DNA of 52,204 bases from Coriobacteriales bacterium (GTDB lineage: Bacteria > Actinomycetota > Coriobacteriia > Coriobacteriales > UBA8131). Under the pieces are notes generated by a model, which was not told the origin of the DNA, did no database searches, and worked only from the letters and a program-made list of their open reading frames with translations. Each line of letters begins with the position of its first letter. Position 1 is the first letter of the stretch. Where the stretch lies: assembly GCA_031282405.1 (NCBI GenBank), contig JAITDU010000015.1:1-52204 (forward strand), in the 5' to 3' direction. Shown piece by piece: positions 8,637-16,568 of this stretch. The position numbers and the translations under genes are program-made.

Positions 8637-10163
8637 ATGCTTTCTCCAAACATACTCTCTAAAAAACACTATCAGGTCATCACTTTTGGCTGTCAAATGA
8701 ATAAAAGTGACTCCGAACGCATCTGCGGTATGCTTGACGAACGGGGAGCACTACCGGTTTTAGGTAGCGGCGGCACCTCGGTCTTGTTGGACGCCGACAA
8801 TCAGCCGCTAGCCGACATCATCGTCTTCATGACCTGTTGTGTACGCGAAGCAGCCGATGTACGCTTGCTGGGTCAGGTCGCCTCGCTCAAGAACTCATCG
8901 GCGCTCATCGCTGTAGGCGGTTGTATTGGTCAGCGCGACGGACAACAGCTGGCAGACAGGATGCCGCATATAGATATCGTGTTCGGAACGCATAACCTCG
9001 CCAGCTTGCCGCATCTTTTGGAAGCAGCGCTGGATAACAAAGAAACGCACGTGCCTCAATCCAAAGCGCAAAAACAGTGCGACTCGCCCGTCGGGACACA
9101 TAAACGGTGCGGCTTTCCAATCAAAGCGCACAAACGACACAATCCTCAAATCGAAGTGCTCAGTGACACTGAGGCACAGGTCAAAGAGCTGACTCCGGCC
9201 AGCCATCTGCCCACCAGGCGTGAGCACCCTTGGCATGCCTGGCTGCCAATCATGACCGGCTGCAACAATCACTGTAGCTACTGCGTAGTTCCCTCGGTAC
9301 GCGGCCGGGAGCGCAGCTTGCCCATGGAACAGCTGGAGGCAGAGGCAAAACGCCTGATAGATGACGGGGTCGTGGAGATAAGTCTGTTGGGACAAAACGT
9401 CAACTCTTATGGTCGCGATCTGTATGGCCAACCCCGCTTTGCCCCTCTACTCAGGCGTATTGGCGCACTCGGCATCAGACGCTTGCGCTTTGCGACTTCT
9501 CACCCTAAAGACCTCGATCAAGATACTATCGATGCCTTTGCCCAGGTGTCTGCGGTCATGCCAGCCTTGCATCTGCCGGTGCAGAGTGGTTCCGATGCCA
9601 TCCTCAAAGCCATGAATCGCAACTATAGCGCTGCGCACTACCAGAATCTGGTAGAGCAGCTGCGTTACGCCTGTCAACAGGCCGGCAAACCCAACGTAGC
9701 TCTTTCCACTGATGTCATTGTGGGTTTTCCGGGCGAGACAGACGCTGATTTTGAGCAAACTCTGCAGCTACTGGAGCAGATAGGCTTTGCGCAGGTATTT
9801 ACGTTCATCTACTCACGCCGTGAGGGTACCCCGGCAGCGGCGCTTGCAGATGATACTCCGCGCTCGGTTATCCAGAACCGTTTTGACCGGCTCGTAGCCT
9901 GCGTGCAAAAAAGCGCGTTGGCATTTAACGAGGGGTTTGTGGATAAGAATGTAGAAGTGTTGTTCGAGGGTGTATCGAAGCGAAGTGCTACTATATTAGC
10001 AAGTAAGAGCCCGTGGGGACAGACCGTCCATGTTCCGCTGCCGCCCGACCACCGGGCCGAGGACTATGCCGGCAGGTTCGGTCGCGTACGTATCACCAGC
10101 GCCAGAACCTGGTATCTAAGCGGCAGCCTGCTGGAACTTGAAAGTACAAAACAGGGAAAGTGA
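8637..10163 (+). CDS. miaB: tRNA-2-methylthio-N6-isopentenyladenosine synthase
   Basis: Radical-SAM methylthiotransferase that adds a methylthio group to i6A37 of tRNA. The N-terminal cluster cysteines are C19 (GCQMN), C67 (MTCCVREAAD) and C96 (VGGCIGQRDG). The SAM cluster is C209, C213 and C216 in MTGCNNHCSYCVVPS. A TRAM domain closes the protein. Residues about 137-188 are an insertion before the conserved PTRREHPWHAW, made of Lys/His/Gln-rich near-repeats (SKAQKQ, THKRCG, KAHKRH) that most MiaB proteins lack. The substrate-forming enzyme MiaA is encoded 96 bases downstream. Confidence 0.96.
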   Translation: MLSPNILSKKHYQVITFGCQMNKSDSERICGMLDERGALPVLGSGGTSVLLDADNQPLADIIVFMTCCVREAADVRLLGQVASLKNSSALIAVGGCIGQRDGQQLADRMPHIDIVFGTHNLASLPHLLEAALDNKETHVPQSKAQKQCDSPVGTHKRCGFPIKAHKRHNPQIEVLSDTEAQVKELTPASHLPTRREHPWHAWLPIMTGCNNHCSYCVVPSVRGRERSLPMEQLEAEAKRLIDDGVVEISLLGQNVNSYGRDLYGQPRFAPLLRRIGALGIRRLRFATSHPKDLDQDTIDAFAQVSAVMPALHLPVQSGSDAILKAMNRNYSAAHYQNLVEQLRYACQQAGKPNVALSTDVIVGFPGETDADFEQTLQLLEQIGFAQVFTFIYSRREGTPAAALADDTPRSVIQNRFDRLVACVQKSALAFNEGFVDKNVEVLFEGVSKRSATILASKSPWGQTVHVPLPPDHRAEDYAGRFGRVRITSARTWYLSGSLLELESTKQGK

Positions 10164-10259
10164 CAAAATGCGCGGCAGAACACGCAGGGGAACACAGGGT
10201 GGAGCGGGTGGCAGGACACATGACAGAGTACACATCAGGGTGCGTGACGGAGTTTTAGC

Positions 10260-11189
10260 GTGAACAGTGGGCGGCAGCGGGTTCTGGCGATAGTCGGGGC
10301 TACGGGGACCGGCAAGTCCGCGCTGGCCGACGCGCTTGCCTACCGCCTGGGTGGCGAAGTCATCAGCGCTGATTCCATGCAGGTCTATATTGGCATGGAC
10401 ATTGGTACCGCCAAGATGCCGCCTGCCGAGCGCAGCGTAGCGTATCATTGCCTGGACCTGGTCTGGCCTGACCAGGAATTTAACGCCGCTCTGTACCAAC
10501 GTTACGCCCGAGCAGCCATAGATGATGTCTTGTCGCGAGGCAAGGTGCCGGTCGTCTGTGGCGGTAGTGGCCTGTACATTCGTGCTGCTCTGGATGACTT
10601 TACACTGGATGATGCCGCGAATCCTGCGAACACAGCACTGCGACAAAGCTTGGAGGAGGAGGCTGGAAATCTGGGTCCTTTAGCCTTTCACGCCAAGCTG
10701 GCTGAGCGCGATCCGCAGAGTGCCCGGCTCATTCACCCCCACAACGTGCGCCGCGTAATACGAGCATTTGAGTTCTTGGAACAGGGCAGCTCTTATGCCC
10801 AACGCAGCAGTGGCTTTGATTCCTACAACGCTTATTATCGGTGCCGGTACATTGGGTTGGACCTGGCACCGGCCGCTCTCTATGAACGCATTGATGTCCG
10901 CGTGGATCGCATGATTGCCGCTGGGTTGGTACAGGAGGTGGCAAGGCTGGTCGATGAAGGCTTTGGTCAGGCGCTGGCCTCTCAACAAGCCATAGGCTAC
11001 AAGGAGCTTGTGCCGGTTGTGGCCAAACAACTCTCTCTGGTGGAGGCTGTCGCCCAAATCAAGCTGGCCACACGGCACTTTGCCAAGCGTCAGCGCAGCT
11101 GGTTCAAGCGTGATACGCGCATAGCATACCTGGATGCCCGTTTGAGTACTGACGAGCTGCTGGATAAGCTCACTGCGTTGATTACATGA
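10260..11189 (+). CDS. miaA: tRNA dimethylallyltransferase
   Basis: Transfers a dimethylallyl group to A37 of tRNAs that read UNN codons; its product is the MiaB substrate. The 309 residues start with a P-loop (GATGTGKS, 13-20), followed by the family signature EVISADSMQVYIGMDIGTAK. RRVIRAFE and KRQRSWFKRD further on are also typical. The start is GTG with GGAG seven bases before it. The spoVS-miaB-miaA order and short spacing suggest one unit for the whole modification pathway. Confidence 0.96.
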   Translation: MNSGRQRVLAIVGATGTGKSALADALAYRLGGEVISADSMQVYIGMDIGTAKMPPAERSVAYHCLDLVWPDQEFNAALYQRYARAAIDDVLSRGKVPVVCGGSGLYIRAALDDFTLDDAANPANTALRQSLEEEAGNLGPLAFHAKLAERDPQSARLIHPHNVRRVIRAFEFLEQGSSYAQRSSGFDSYNAYYRCRYIGLDLAPAALYERIDVRVDRMIAAGLVQEVARLVDEGFGQALASQQAIGYKELVPVVAKQLSLVEAVAQIKLATRHFAKRQRSWFKRDTRIAYLDARLSTDELLDKLTALIT

Positions 11190-11205
11190 CACGGTTCTTG
11201 TTGAC

Positions 11206-11396
11206 GACTGCGTGGCTCAAAGGGTCGAGCTCATGGCTTCGCACCCGCAGTGCTCTGACAGCGCTGCGGCTGCGGAACTCGGCCAGCACTTATTTTGTAC
11301 CAAAGTAAGTGCTGGCCTTAGACAGTCCTCGCTTGTGCAGTGCTGCCAGAACTCTGCTGCTTTGCAAAATCGCCCAACCCTTTGAGCCACGCAGTC
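11206..11396. repeat. Large imperfect palindrome between miaA and dapF
   Basis: The 306-base gap between miaA and dapF is nearly filled by a 191-base imperfect inverted repeat. The outer arms of 19 bases (11206-11224 and 11378-11396) are exact complements. The inner arms of 12 bases (GGCCAGCACTTA at 11281 and its complement at 11306-11317) are exact too, with a further TTTG/CAAA pair inside. The arms between are partly complementary. It could be a miniature inverted-repeat element or a structured RNA. No T-run follows, so a plain terminator is unlikely. Confidence 0.7.
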
Positions 11397-11459
11397 ACCA
11401 TACGCTGAGGCTCACACGAATTGTCCGGCCTTCGCAAGACGCCTCCACAAGGTGGAAAG

Positions 11460-11487
11460 TGGCTTGAGGTTTGTAGACTGCTATAAT
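11460..11487 (+). promoter_or_regulatory. dapF promoter, probably leaderless
   Basis: A perfect TATAAT at 11482-11487 has a weak TGGCTT 16 bases upstream. The dapF ATG begins only eight bases after the -10 box and no Shine-Dalgarno is present, so transcription should start at or within a base or two of the ATG. Confidence 0.55.
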
Positions 11488-11495
11488 CACAAAGT

Positions 11496-12560
11496 ATGTT
11501 GGTTGATTTTGAAAAAATCCATGGAGCCGGAAACGACTTCATTATTATCGATGACCCTGAGTGCGCACTGGAATTGAGCCCTCAGCACGTCGGCGCGCTT
11601 TGCGACCGCCATTTTGGTATCGGAGCCGACGGGATTATTTTGGCACGGTCCAGCCCGAACCCGGATTGCGTGTCTTATATGCACTATATCAACGCTGATG
11701 GCAGCTTGGCAGAGATGTGTGGCAACGGCGTCCGGTGCTTTGCCAAACACCTCGTTGACCATGGTGTTGTGCCCGTGCGAGATAATGCGGGCAGTCTCAT
11801 CGCCGATACCCTGGCTGGACCCAGATCAATCGACTTTGAATTCAGGAGCAACGCAGCATGCCCTACCGACAGTAAGGCCGGCGGCACCGCGAGAGGTACG
11901 GATGCATCGAATGTGCCTGCCCTTACCAAATGCGGTAGCATGAGCGCCCTGGATTTTTGGGCTACCGTGGATATGGGCGAGCCGCGCTTCTCGCCAAAAA
12001 GCATTCCCACAACCCTTGATGCCAACCAAGAAATTGATATTCTACATAGCAATTTAGGGGATAAACGCTCCGAGCCGGCCGTAGTGCGGGTAGCGGTACC
12101 TCTCCCAACAATGCCAGCAATGCCAGCAACTCCGATATCGCTCACCTGTGTGAATATGGGCAATCCCCATGCCGTGATCTTCCTTGAGGACGTTGACGAC
12201 GCGTTGGCTCAGACCTTTGCCGCCGACCCTACGTCTTTGGACATCAACGAACTGGGCCGTTTCTTGGAGAGTTCAACCGGGTATTTTCCCGAGAAAACCA
12301 ACGTCGAGTTCGCCGTCGTCACTGCCAAAAACACCATTACGATGCGTGTGTTTGAACGCGGGGTAGGCGAGACACTGGCGTGTGGCACCGGGGCTTGCGC
12401 CACGGCTGTTGCTGCTGCGGTTTTGCGGCTTGTCGGGCGTTCCGGCAAGGTATCTGTCGAACTGCCGGGCGGGGTCTTACAGATACGTTGGCTGCCCGAC
12501 AATCACGTCCTTCTCACCGGCCCTGCTCAGACTGTTTTTACGGGTAGCATTGAGCTATGA
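11496..12560 (+). CDS. dapF: Diaminopimelate epimerase
   Basis: Interconverts LL- and meso-diaminopimelate for lysine and peptidoglycan synthesis. The catalytic pair is C75 in EMCGNGVRCFAK and C296 in TLACGTGACATA. The N-terminus FEKIHGAGNDFIIID and the CVNMGNPHAV segment are classic. At 354 residues it is about 70 longer than usual. The extra residues lie around 115-215, in two low-complexity insertions (Ala/Gly/Thr-rich near 125-145, Pro/Met/Ala-rich near 200-212). The next gene is an LL-DAP aminotransferase-type enzyme, so the pair could complete the DapL variant of the pathway. Confidence 0.95.
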   Translation: MLVDFEKIHGAGNDFIIIDDPECALELSPQHVGALCDRHFGIGADGIILARSSPNPDCVSYMHYINADGSLAEMCGNGVRCFAKHLVDHGVVPVRDNAGSLIADTLAGPRSIDFEFRSNAACPTDSKAGGTARGTDASNVPALTKCGSMSALDFWATVDMGEPRFSPKSIPTTLDANQEIDILHSNLGDKRSEPAVVRVAVPLPTMPAMPATPISLTCVNMGNPHAVIFLEDVDDALAQTFAADPTSLDINELGRFLESSTGYFPEKTNVEFAVVTAKNTITMRVFERGVGETLACGTGACATAVAAAVLRLVGRSGKVSVELPGGVLQIRWLPDNHVLLTGPAQTVFTGSIEL

Positions 12561-12610
12561 GGACGCTGGTCGGAGCAAAAAGCGCTGTCGTAGGAGCAGC
12601 AGACCCCCTC

Positions 12611-12632
12611 TAACAGGATCCTAACAGGATCC
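12611..12632. repeat. Tandem 11-base repeat before dapL
   Basis: TAACAGGATCC occurs twice with no spacing in the 160-base gap between dapF and dapL. No function is apparent. Confidence 0.5.
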
Positions 12633-12720
12633 ATGCGGCAAACTTTTTGCAGTAGGCCTCATACGGCCATAGCAACAAAGAGCAACATGAGCACAACAGA
12701 GCATATCAACAGGAGTAATG

Positions 12721-13911
12721 ATGACTGATTCGAACGACCGGGCCCGACCAAAAACAGCCAGTAGTCTGGACAAACTGCCTCCTTATCTCTTTGCTCGTAT
12801 CGACGCCAAGCGCGATGCTTTGCGCGATGCCGGCATCGACGTTATTTCATTGGGAATCGGCGACCCGGACATGCCTACACCCGATCACATCATTGATGCC
12901 ATGGCTCAAGCAATCCGCCAACCTGCAAACCATCGCTATCCAGACTACGCCGGCTCGCCGGCTTATCGTCAAGCATGTTGCGATTGGATGCTCCAGCGCT
13001 TTGGCGTTAAGCTGGACGCGTCCAGCGAATGCCTGGCGCTTATTGGTTCCAAGGAGGGTATTGCCCATATTCACATGGCCTTTCTCGACCCGGGTGATTA
13101 TGTGCTGGCACCGTCGGTAGGCTACCCGGTTTACAGTGGCGGAGCAGTGCTGACACATGCTCATACCTATTTTATGCCGATGAACGCCACCGGTGGGTGG
13201 CTGGCTGATTTTTCCACTGTGCCCGCAGCCGTTTTGGACAAAACCCGCCTGATGTTCCTGGGCTATCCCAACAACCCCACCGGAGCTGTCGCTTCGACGG
13301 ATTATCTGGACGCAGCCATAGATTTTTGCCAGCGGCACGGCATCCTTCTGGTACATGACAACGCTTATTCAGAGATTTGCTTTGACGGCTACGTCGCGCC
13401 CTCGGTGCTGGAGCGCCCCGGCGCAAAGGATGTGGCTGTGGAGATGTTCTCGCTTTCTAAAAGCTACAATATGACCGGTTGGCGTATTGGTTTTGCGGTG
13501 GGAAACGCCCGCGCTATCCGCGCTCTGGGCACCGTTAAGAACAACCTGGACAGCGGACAGTTCACGGCCATCCAAGATGCTGCAATTGCGGCGCTTCTCG
13601 GTCCACAGGATGCTGTAGGAGCGATGTGTAAACTTTATCAGCGTCGTCGCGACCTGATAATCCAAGCGCTGGAACAGATCGGCATCCGCTGTCAGAGTCC
13701 CAAGGCTACCGTCTACGTATGGGCACAGGTTCCCGACGGCTTTAGCTCCGAGAGCTTTGCCACAAAATTGCTTGAAGAGGCTCATGTTATCGTCACGCCG
13801 GGCAGCGGTTACGGCCCCGATGGCGAAGGCTACATCCGCATCTCGCTCACCACCCCCGACGATCAATTATTGGAGGCCGTACGACGAATAGGCACCTTGG
13901 CACAACGTTGA
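12721..13911 (+). CDS. dapL: LL-diaminopimelate aminotransferase (class I/II PLP fold)
   Basis: A fold-type I PLP aminotransferase of 396 residues. The Schiff-base lysine is K247 in FSLSKSYNMTGWRIG. GIGDPDMPTP, HRYPDYAGSPAYRQA and GYPNNPTGAV are the DapL-like hallmarks. The family makes LL-DAP directly from tetrahydrodipicolinate using glutamate. Its place directly after dapF supports that role, but related enzymes act on aspartate or alanine, so substrate assignment is an inference. AGGAG lies five bases before the ATG at 12721; the ATG at 12718 is too close to it. Confidence 0.87.
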   Translation: MTDSNDRARPKTASSLDKLPPYLFARIDAKRDALRDAGIDVISLGIGDPDMPTPDHIIDAMAQAIRQPANHRYPDYAGSPAYRQACCDWMLQRFGVKLDASSECLALIGSKEGIAHIHMAFLDPGDYVLAPSVGYPVYSGGAVLTHAHTYFMPMNATGGWLADFSTVPAAVLDKTRLMFLGYPNNPTGAVASTDYLDAAIDFCQRHGILLVHDNAYSEICFDGYVAPSVLERPGAKDVAVEMFSLSKSYNMTGWRIGFAVGNARAIRALGTVKNNLDSGQFTAIQDAAIAALLGPQDAVGAMCKLYQRRRDLIIQALEQIGIRCQSPKATVYVWAQVPDGFSSESFATKLLEEAHVIVTPGSGYGPDGEGYIRISLTTPDDQLLEAVRRIGTLAQR

Positions 13912-13914
13912 GCT

Positions 13915-14025
13915 TTCGAGCCGGCGCGTTTGAACTGTACTTTTGAGTTGATGCGTTCGAGCCGGCGCGTTTGAGCTGTACTTTTGAGTTGAGCTTTCAG
14001 GCTGACGCGTCTGACCTATACGAAA
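13915..14025. repeat. Tandem repeat of about 41 bases, 2.5 copies
   Basis: Units begin at 13915, 13956 and 13996. The first two differ at only a few bases and share GAGCCGGCGCGTTTGA and TGTACTTTTGAGTTGA; the third is degenerate. They fill the whole gap between dapL and the NYN nuclease gene. A related GACGTTTGGGTTTGAGCT repeat precedes tRNA-Thr. Confidence 0.75.
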
Positions 14026-14029
14026 CAAC

Positions 14030-14632
14030 ATGGCTATGCAGACCAAAAAACCCAGGAATACCAAAGAGGCCAAACTGCTTGTGGTCGATGGTTACAACGT
14101 GATTCGCGCCGGCAGTCTCTACCAGCATCTGAACACCGATACGCCCGACCACAGCGACGACACTTTTAACACTGCCCGCGAAGCCTTGCTAAGCGATGTA
14201 TGCAGTTTTGCCGCTGACAATTACGCTGCGACTGTGGTATTTGACGGTGCCGACAACCCGCTTTCCGAGGGTACGCCCAAAACCTTTGGCACTATTAGCT
14301 ACCTGTTCTCGCCCCGTGGTGTGTCGGCCGACACAATCATCGAGGAGATGACACATACAGCCGTACGCGCAGGCCGCGAGGTTCTCGTAGTAACCTCTGA
14401 CGCCACGGTGCAATGGACGGTATTTGGGAAACAGGTCACGCGGATGTCGGCGGCTGGTTTTTGTCGGGAGGTTTTGGCTATCAGACAAATGACTGCAGAA
14501 CTCTCTACACCAGGTGCCCGCGGCGGCACTATCCCGGCTATCAAAAACACTCTGGGCAGCCGCCTGGATGCTCAGACCAGGAAGGCTCTGGAGAAGATGG
14601 CACGGGGCGATAAAAGCGATACAGAGAGGTAG
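14030..14632 (+). CDS. NYN-domain (YacP/Rae1-like) RNA endonuclease
   Basis: A 200-residue PIN-like nuclease of the YacP family. Bacillus Rae1, the studied member, enters the ribosomal A site and cuts mRNA. Acidic active-site positions are visible in LLVVDGYNVIRAG (near residue 20), VVFDGADNP (near 70), SADTIIEEM (near 105) and VVTSDATVQ (near 125). The C-terminal 45 residues are basic, fitting RNA or ribosome contact. No Shine-Dalgarno is seen. TATACG ends seven bases before the ATG, so the mRNA may be leaderless. The next gene starts eight bases after the stop. Confidence 0.85.
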   Translation: MAMQTKKPRNTKEAKLLVVDGYNVIRAGSLYQHLNTDTPDHSDDTFNTAREALLSDVCSFAADNYAATVVFDGADNPLSEGTPKTFGTISYLFSPRGVSADTIIEEMTHTAVRAGREVLVVTSDATVQWTVFGKQVTRMSAAGFCREVLAIRQMTAELSTPGARGGTIPAIKNTLGSRLDAQTRKALEKMARGDKSDTER

Positions 14633-14640
14633 GATACGCG

Positions 14641-15096
14641 GTGAGGAAAGAGATTTTGATCTATAGGGCCGAGCTCGACAAAGAGCTAGCCCGTCTGGTT
14701 GCCGATAATGATGCACCAAGGTCGACGCGTGCCTCAACACATGCCAAAGATAGTGAAGCGCTGCTGGAGAACTTCGAACGCAGGTTGGCCGATTTCCAAC
14801 ACGAGCGCCTGATCCATCTGATTATCACTCTGTTCTTTGCCGGCGCAACCCTGGCGTTGTTTTTCTCTATTGTCGCCATTACCCCGGTATTCCTGGCCGT
14901 CGATTCGCCTTTGTCGCCCCACACCGGCATCGGCCTCATAGCCCTGTTGCTGATATTCATCATCGTGGATATTTTCTATATCAGACACTATTATTTTTTG
15001 GAGAACTCCGTACAGGCGCTCTACGGCTACCGAAAAAAAATTGTCGCGTTGCCCATGATTATCCCCGACGAGCAAGCCGGTCAACTGACCGATTGA
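14641..15096 (+). CDS. Two-helix membrane protein, function unknown
   Basis: A 151-residue protein I do not recognise. Residues 1-60 are charged and probably helical or coiled coil. Two strong hydrophobic segments follow (about 61-83 and 97-116), joined by a short loop with Pro and Ser. A short basic/aromatic cytoplasmic tail ends the chain. The layout predicts both ends inside the cell. The start is a GTG with AGGA a few bases upstream, eight bases after the NYN nuclease stop, so the two are likely co-transcribed. Confidence 0.75.
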   Translation: MRKEILIYRAELDKELARLVADNDAPRSTRASTHAKDSEALLENFERRLADFQHERLIHLIITLFFAGATLALFFSIVAITPVFLAVDSPLSPHTGIGLIALLLIFIIVDIFYIRHYYFLENSVQALYGYRKKIVALPMIIPDEQAGQLTD

Positions 15097-15183
15097 TCGC
15101 GAGAGCAACGACGCGCAGTGCCCATGAACTACAGAGTCGTCCGGCACCAGAGTTTATGTCGTACGTATCACTACGATGACATA

Positions 15184-15777
15184 CTACTCGTTGGCGACAA
15201 AATCCTCCGGTGATATAGAGCCGAGAAAGTCGCGAAACTCCTCCATAGCCTCCTCAGAGTCCTCCAGCAAATCCCCGCCGTCGCTGATTTTGGCCGTGAA
15301 TTGTCGGCCGGCGGCGTTTATCACATCCTCATCCACAAAAATAGGCGCTTGGAGCCTTAGTGCTAAAGCGATGGAATCGCTGGGACGGGCATCCAGATTG
15401 ATGGTTCGACCGTCTCGGTTCAGATATATCGTGGCAAAAAACGCCGCGTCCTTAACACGGTCGATAACGACGCGGATAACATGGGCACCCAGAGCACGTA
15501 TCGTGTTAGCCAGCAGGTCGTGAGCCATGGGACGGGCGTAAGCCTGTTTTTCCAGCACGGTATATATGGCTGTAGCTTCCGAGCGACCAATCCAGATAGG
15601 TAACACCAACTGGCTTTGACGCTTTGGGCTTTTTGGCTGCCTCGGCTGGCTCAGCTGGTTTGACAAGTTCGACTGGTTCGGCTGGCTGGCAACAGCAGTC
15701 TTTTTGGGCGTCAGCACAACGACCGACGGCAACGCCGACCCGACAATTACCACTGAGAATATCGACACCTCAACCAT
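15184..15777 (-). CDS. Bifunctional nuclease (BFN/DUF151) family protein
   Basis: A 197-residue protein of the DUF151 family. Members have RNase and DNase activity or stress roles in plants and bacteria. The core shows LPIWIGRSEATAI, RPMAHDLLANTI and the NLDARPSDSIALALR signature. Between residues 24 and 55 is a Gln/Ser/Asn/Pro-rich insertion (SNLSNQLSQPRQPKSPKRQ) interrupting the usual N-terminal strand pair. The acidic C-terminal tail (LLEDSEEAMEEFRDFL) is common in actinobacterial members. It is divergent from the lipoprotein gene on its right. Confidence 0.88.
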   Translation of the reverse strand: MVEVSIFSVVIVGSALPSVVVLTPKKTAVASQPNQSNLSNQLSQPRQPKSPKRQSQLVLPIWIGRSEATAIYTVLEKQAYARPMAHDLLANTIRALGAHVIRVVIDRVKDAAFFATIYLNRDGRTINLDARPSDSIALALRLQAPIFVDEDVINAAGRQFTAKISDGGDLLEDSEEAMEEFRDFLGSISPEDFVANE

Positions 15778-15889
15778 TGTATGGGCTTCTCCTAAAATAT
15801 CGCTCGTAATGGTAGTATATAGGAACGTGGCTATCCCGTGCCACTAAAAATGCAATCGGCAACCGATGTACAAAGGAGCTTCTGTCACC

Positions 15890-16558
15890 ATGGACATAGA
15901 TACTAATATGCTAGTACAAGGAAAGCCCGGGAGAAGGCCTCCGGCAACGCCGCCGACGGCAGGTAGCCCATCATCTAAAGTCACATCGCGCATATCCGGC
16001 AAAAGTCAGAAGAGAAACCCGCACGCAAACAGTGCAATCGGCCTGCTTGTAGCGTTCGTCCTGGCTGTAGGTTTGAGCAGCACCCTATTGATCGCGGGCT
16101 GCAGCCCCACAAACCCCGCCAGCACTTCTGGCACCTCTGGCCTTGCCGCAGATTCAGCCCAAAGTACCGGCAACACAGGTAGCTCTTCTCCAGAAAAGAT
16201 AGGCGTGGCTGCCCAGGTTGTGGTAGAGGTCGATATCGACTGTAGCGAGGCGGTAGAGGCCGGCAACGAGACGGCCCGCGCGATTGCCCCCGACGGTAAA
16301 CTGTTTGTCGGCCAGGTGGCGATCCCCGAGGGCCAAAGCCTGTATGAGGCACTTAAGGCGACTGGCCTTGAGGTAATTACGAAGGATTTTGCCAACGGTG
16401 TGTTCGTGGACAGCATCCAGGGCCTGGGTTCCGGCGCGACGGGCGCGACCAGCGGCTGGTTATTCTACATCAACGGACAGGCGGCTCAGTACAGTGTCTC
16501 GGATATAGTGGCACAAGACGGCGACCTGTTGACGTTTACGTTTGTTAACGAAGCCTAG
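15890..16558 (+). CDS. DUF4430-domain lipoprotein
   Basis: A secreted, probably lipid-anchored protein. AAGGAG lies 11 bases before the ATG at 15890; an in-frame ATG at 15866 has no ribosome site. A positively charged N-region of about 48 residues precedes one hydrophobic segment ending in the lipobox LIAGC, with the acylated Cys at about 71. That N-region is unusually long for a lipoprotein. A Ser/Thr/Gly linker follows, then a DUF4430 domain (about 110-222) with VAIPEGQSLYEALKATG and SGWLFYINGQ. The domain resembles transcobalamin-type ligand-binding modules, but the ligand here is unknown. Confidence 0.85.
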   Translation: MDIDTNMLVQGKPGRRPPATPPTAGSPSSKVTSRISGKSQKRNPHANSAIGLLVAFVLAVGLSSTLLIAGCSPTNPASTSGTSGLAADSAQSTGNTGSSSPEKIGVAAQVVVEVDIDCSEAVEAGNETARAIAPDGKLFVGQVAIPEGQSLYEALKATGLEVITKDFANGVFVDSIQGLGSGATGATSGWLFYINGQAAQYSVSDIVAQDGDLLTFTFVNEA

Positions 16559-16568
16559 CGACTACACC

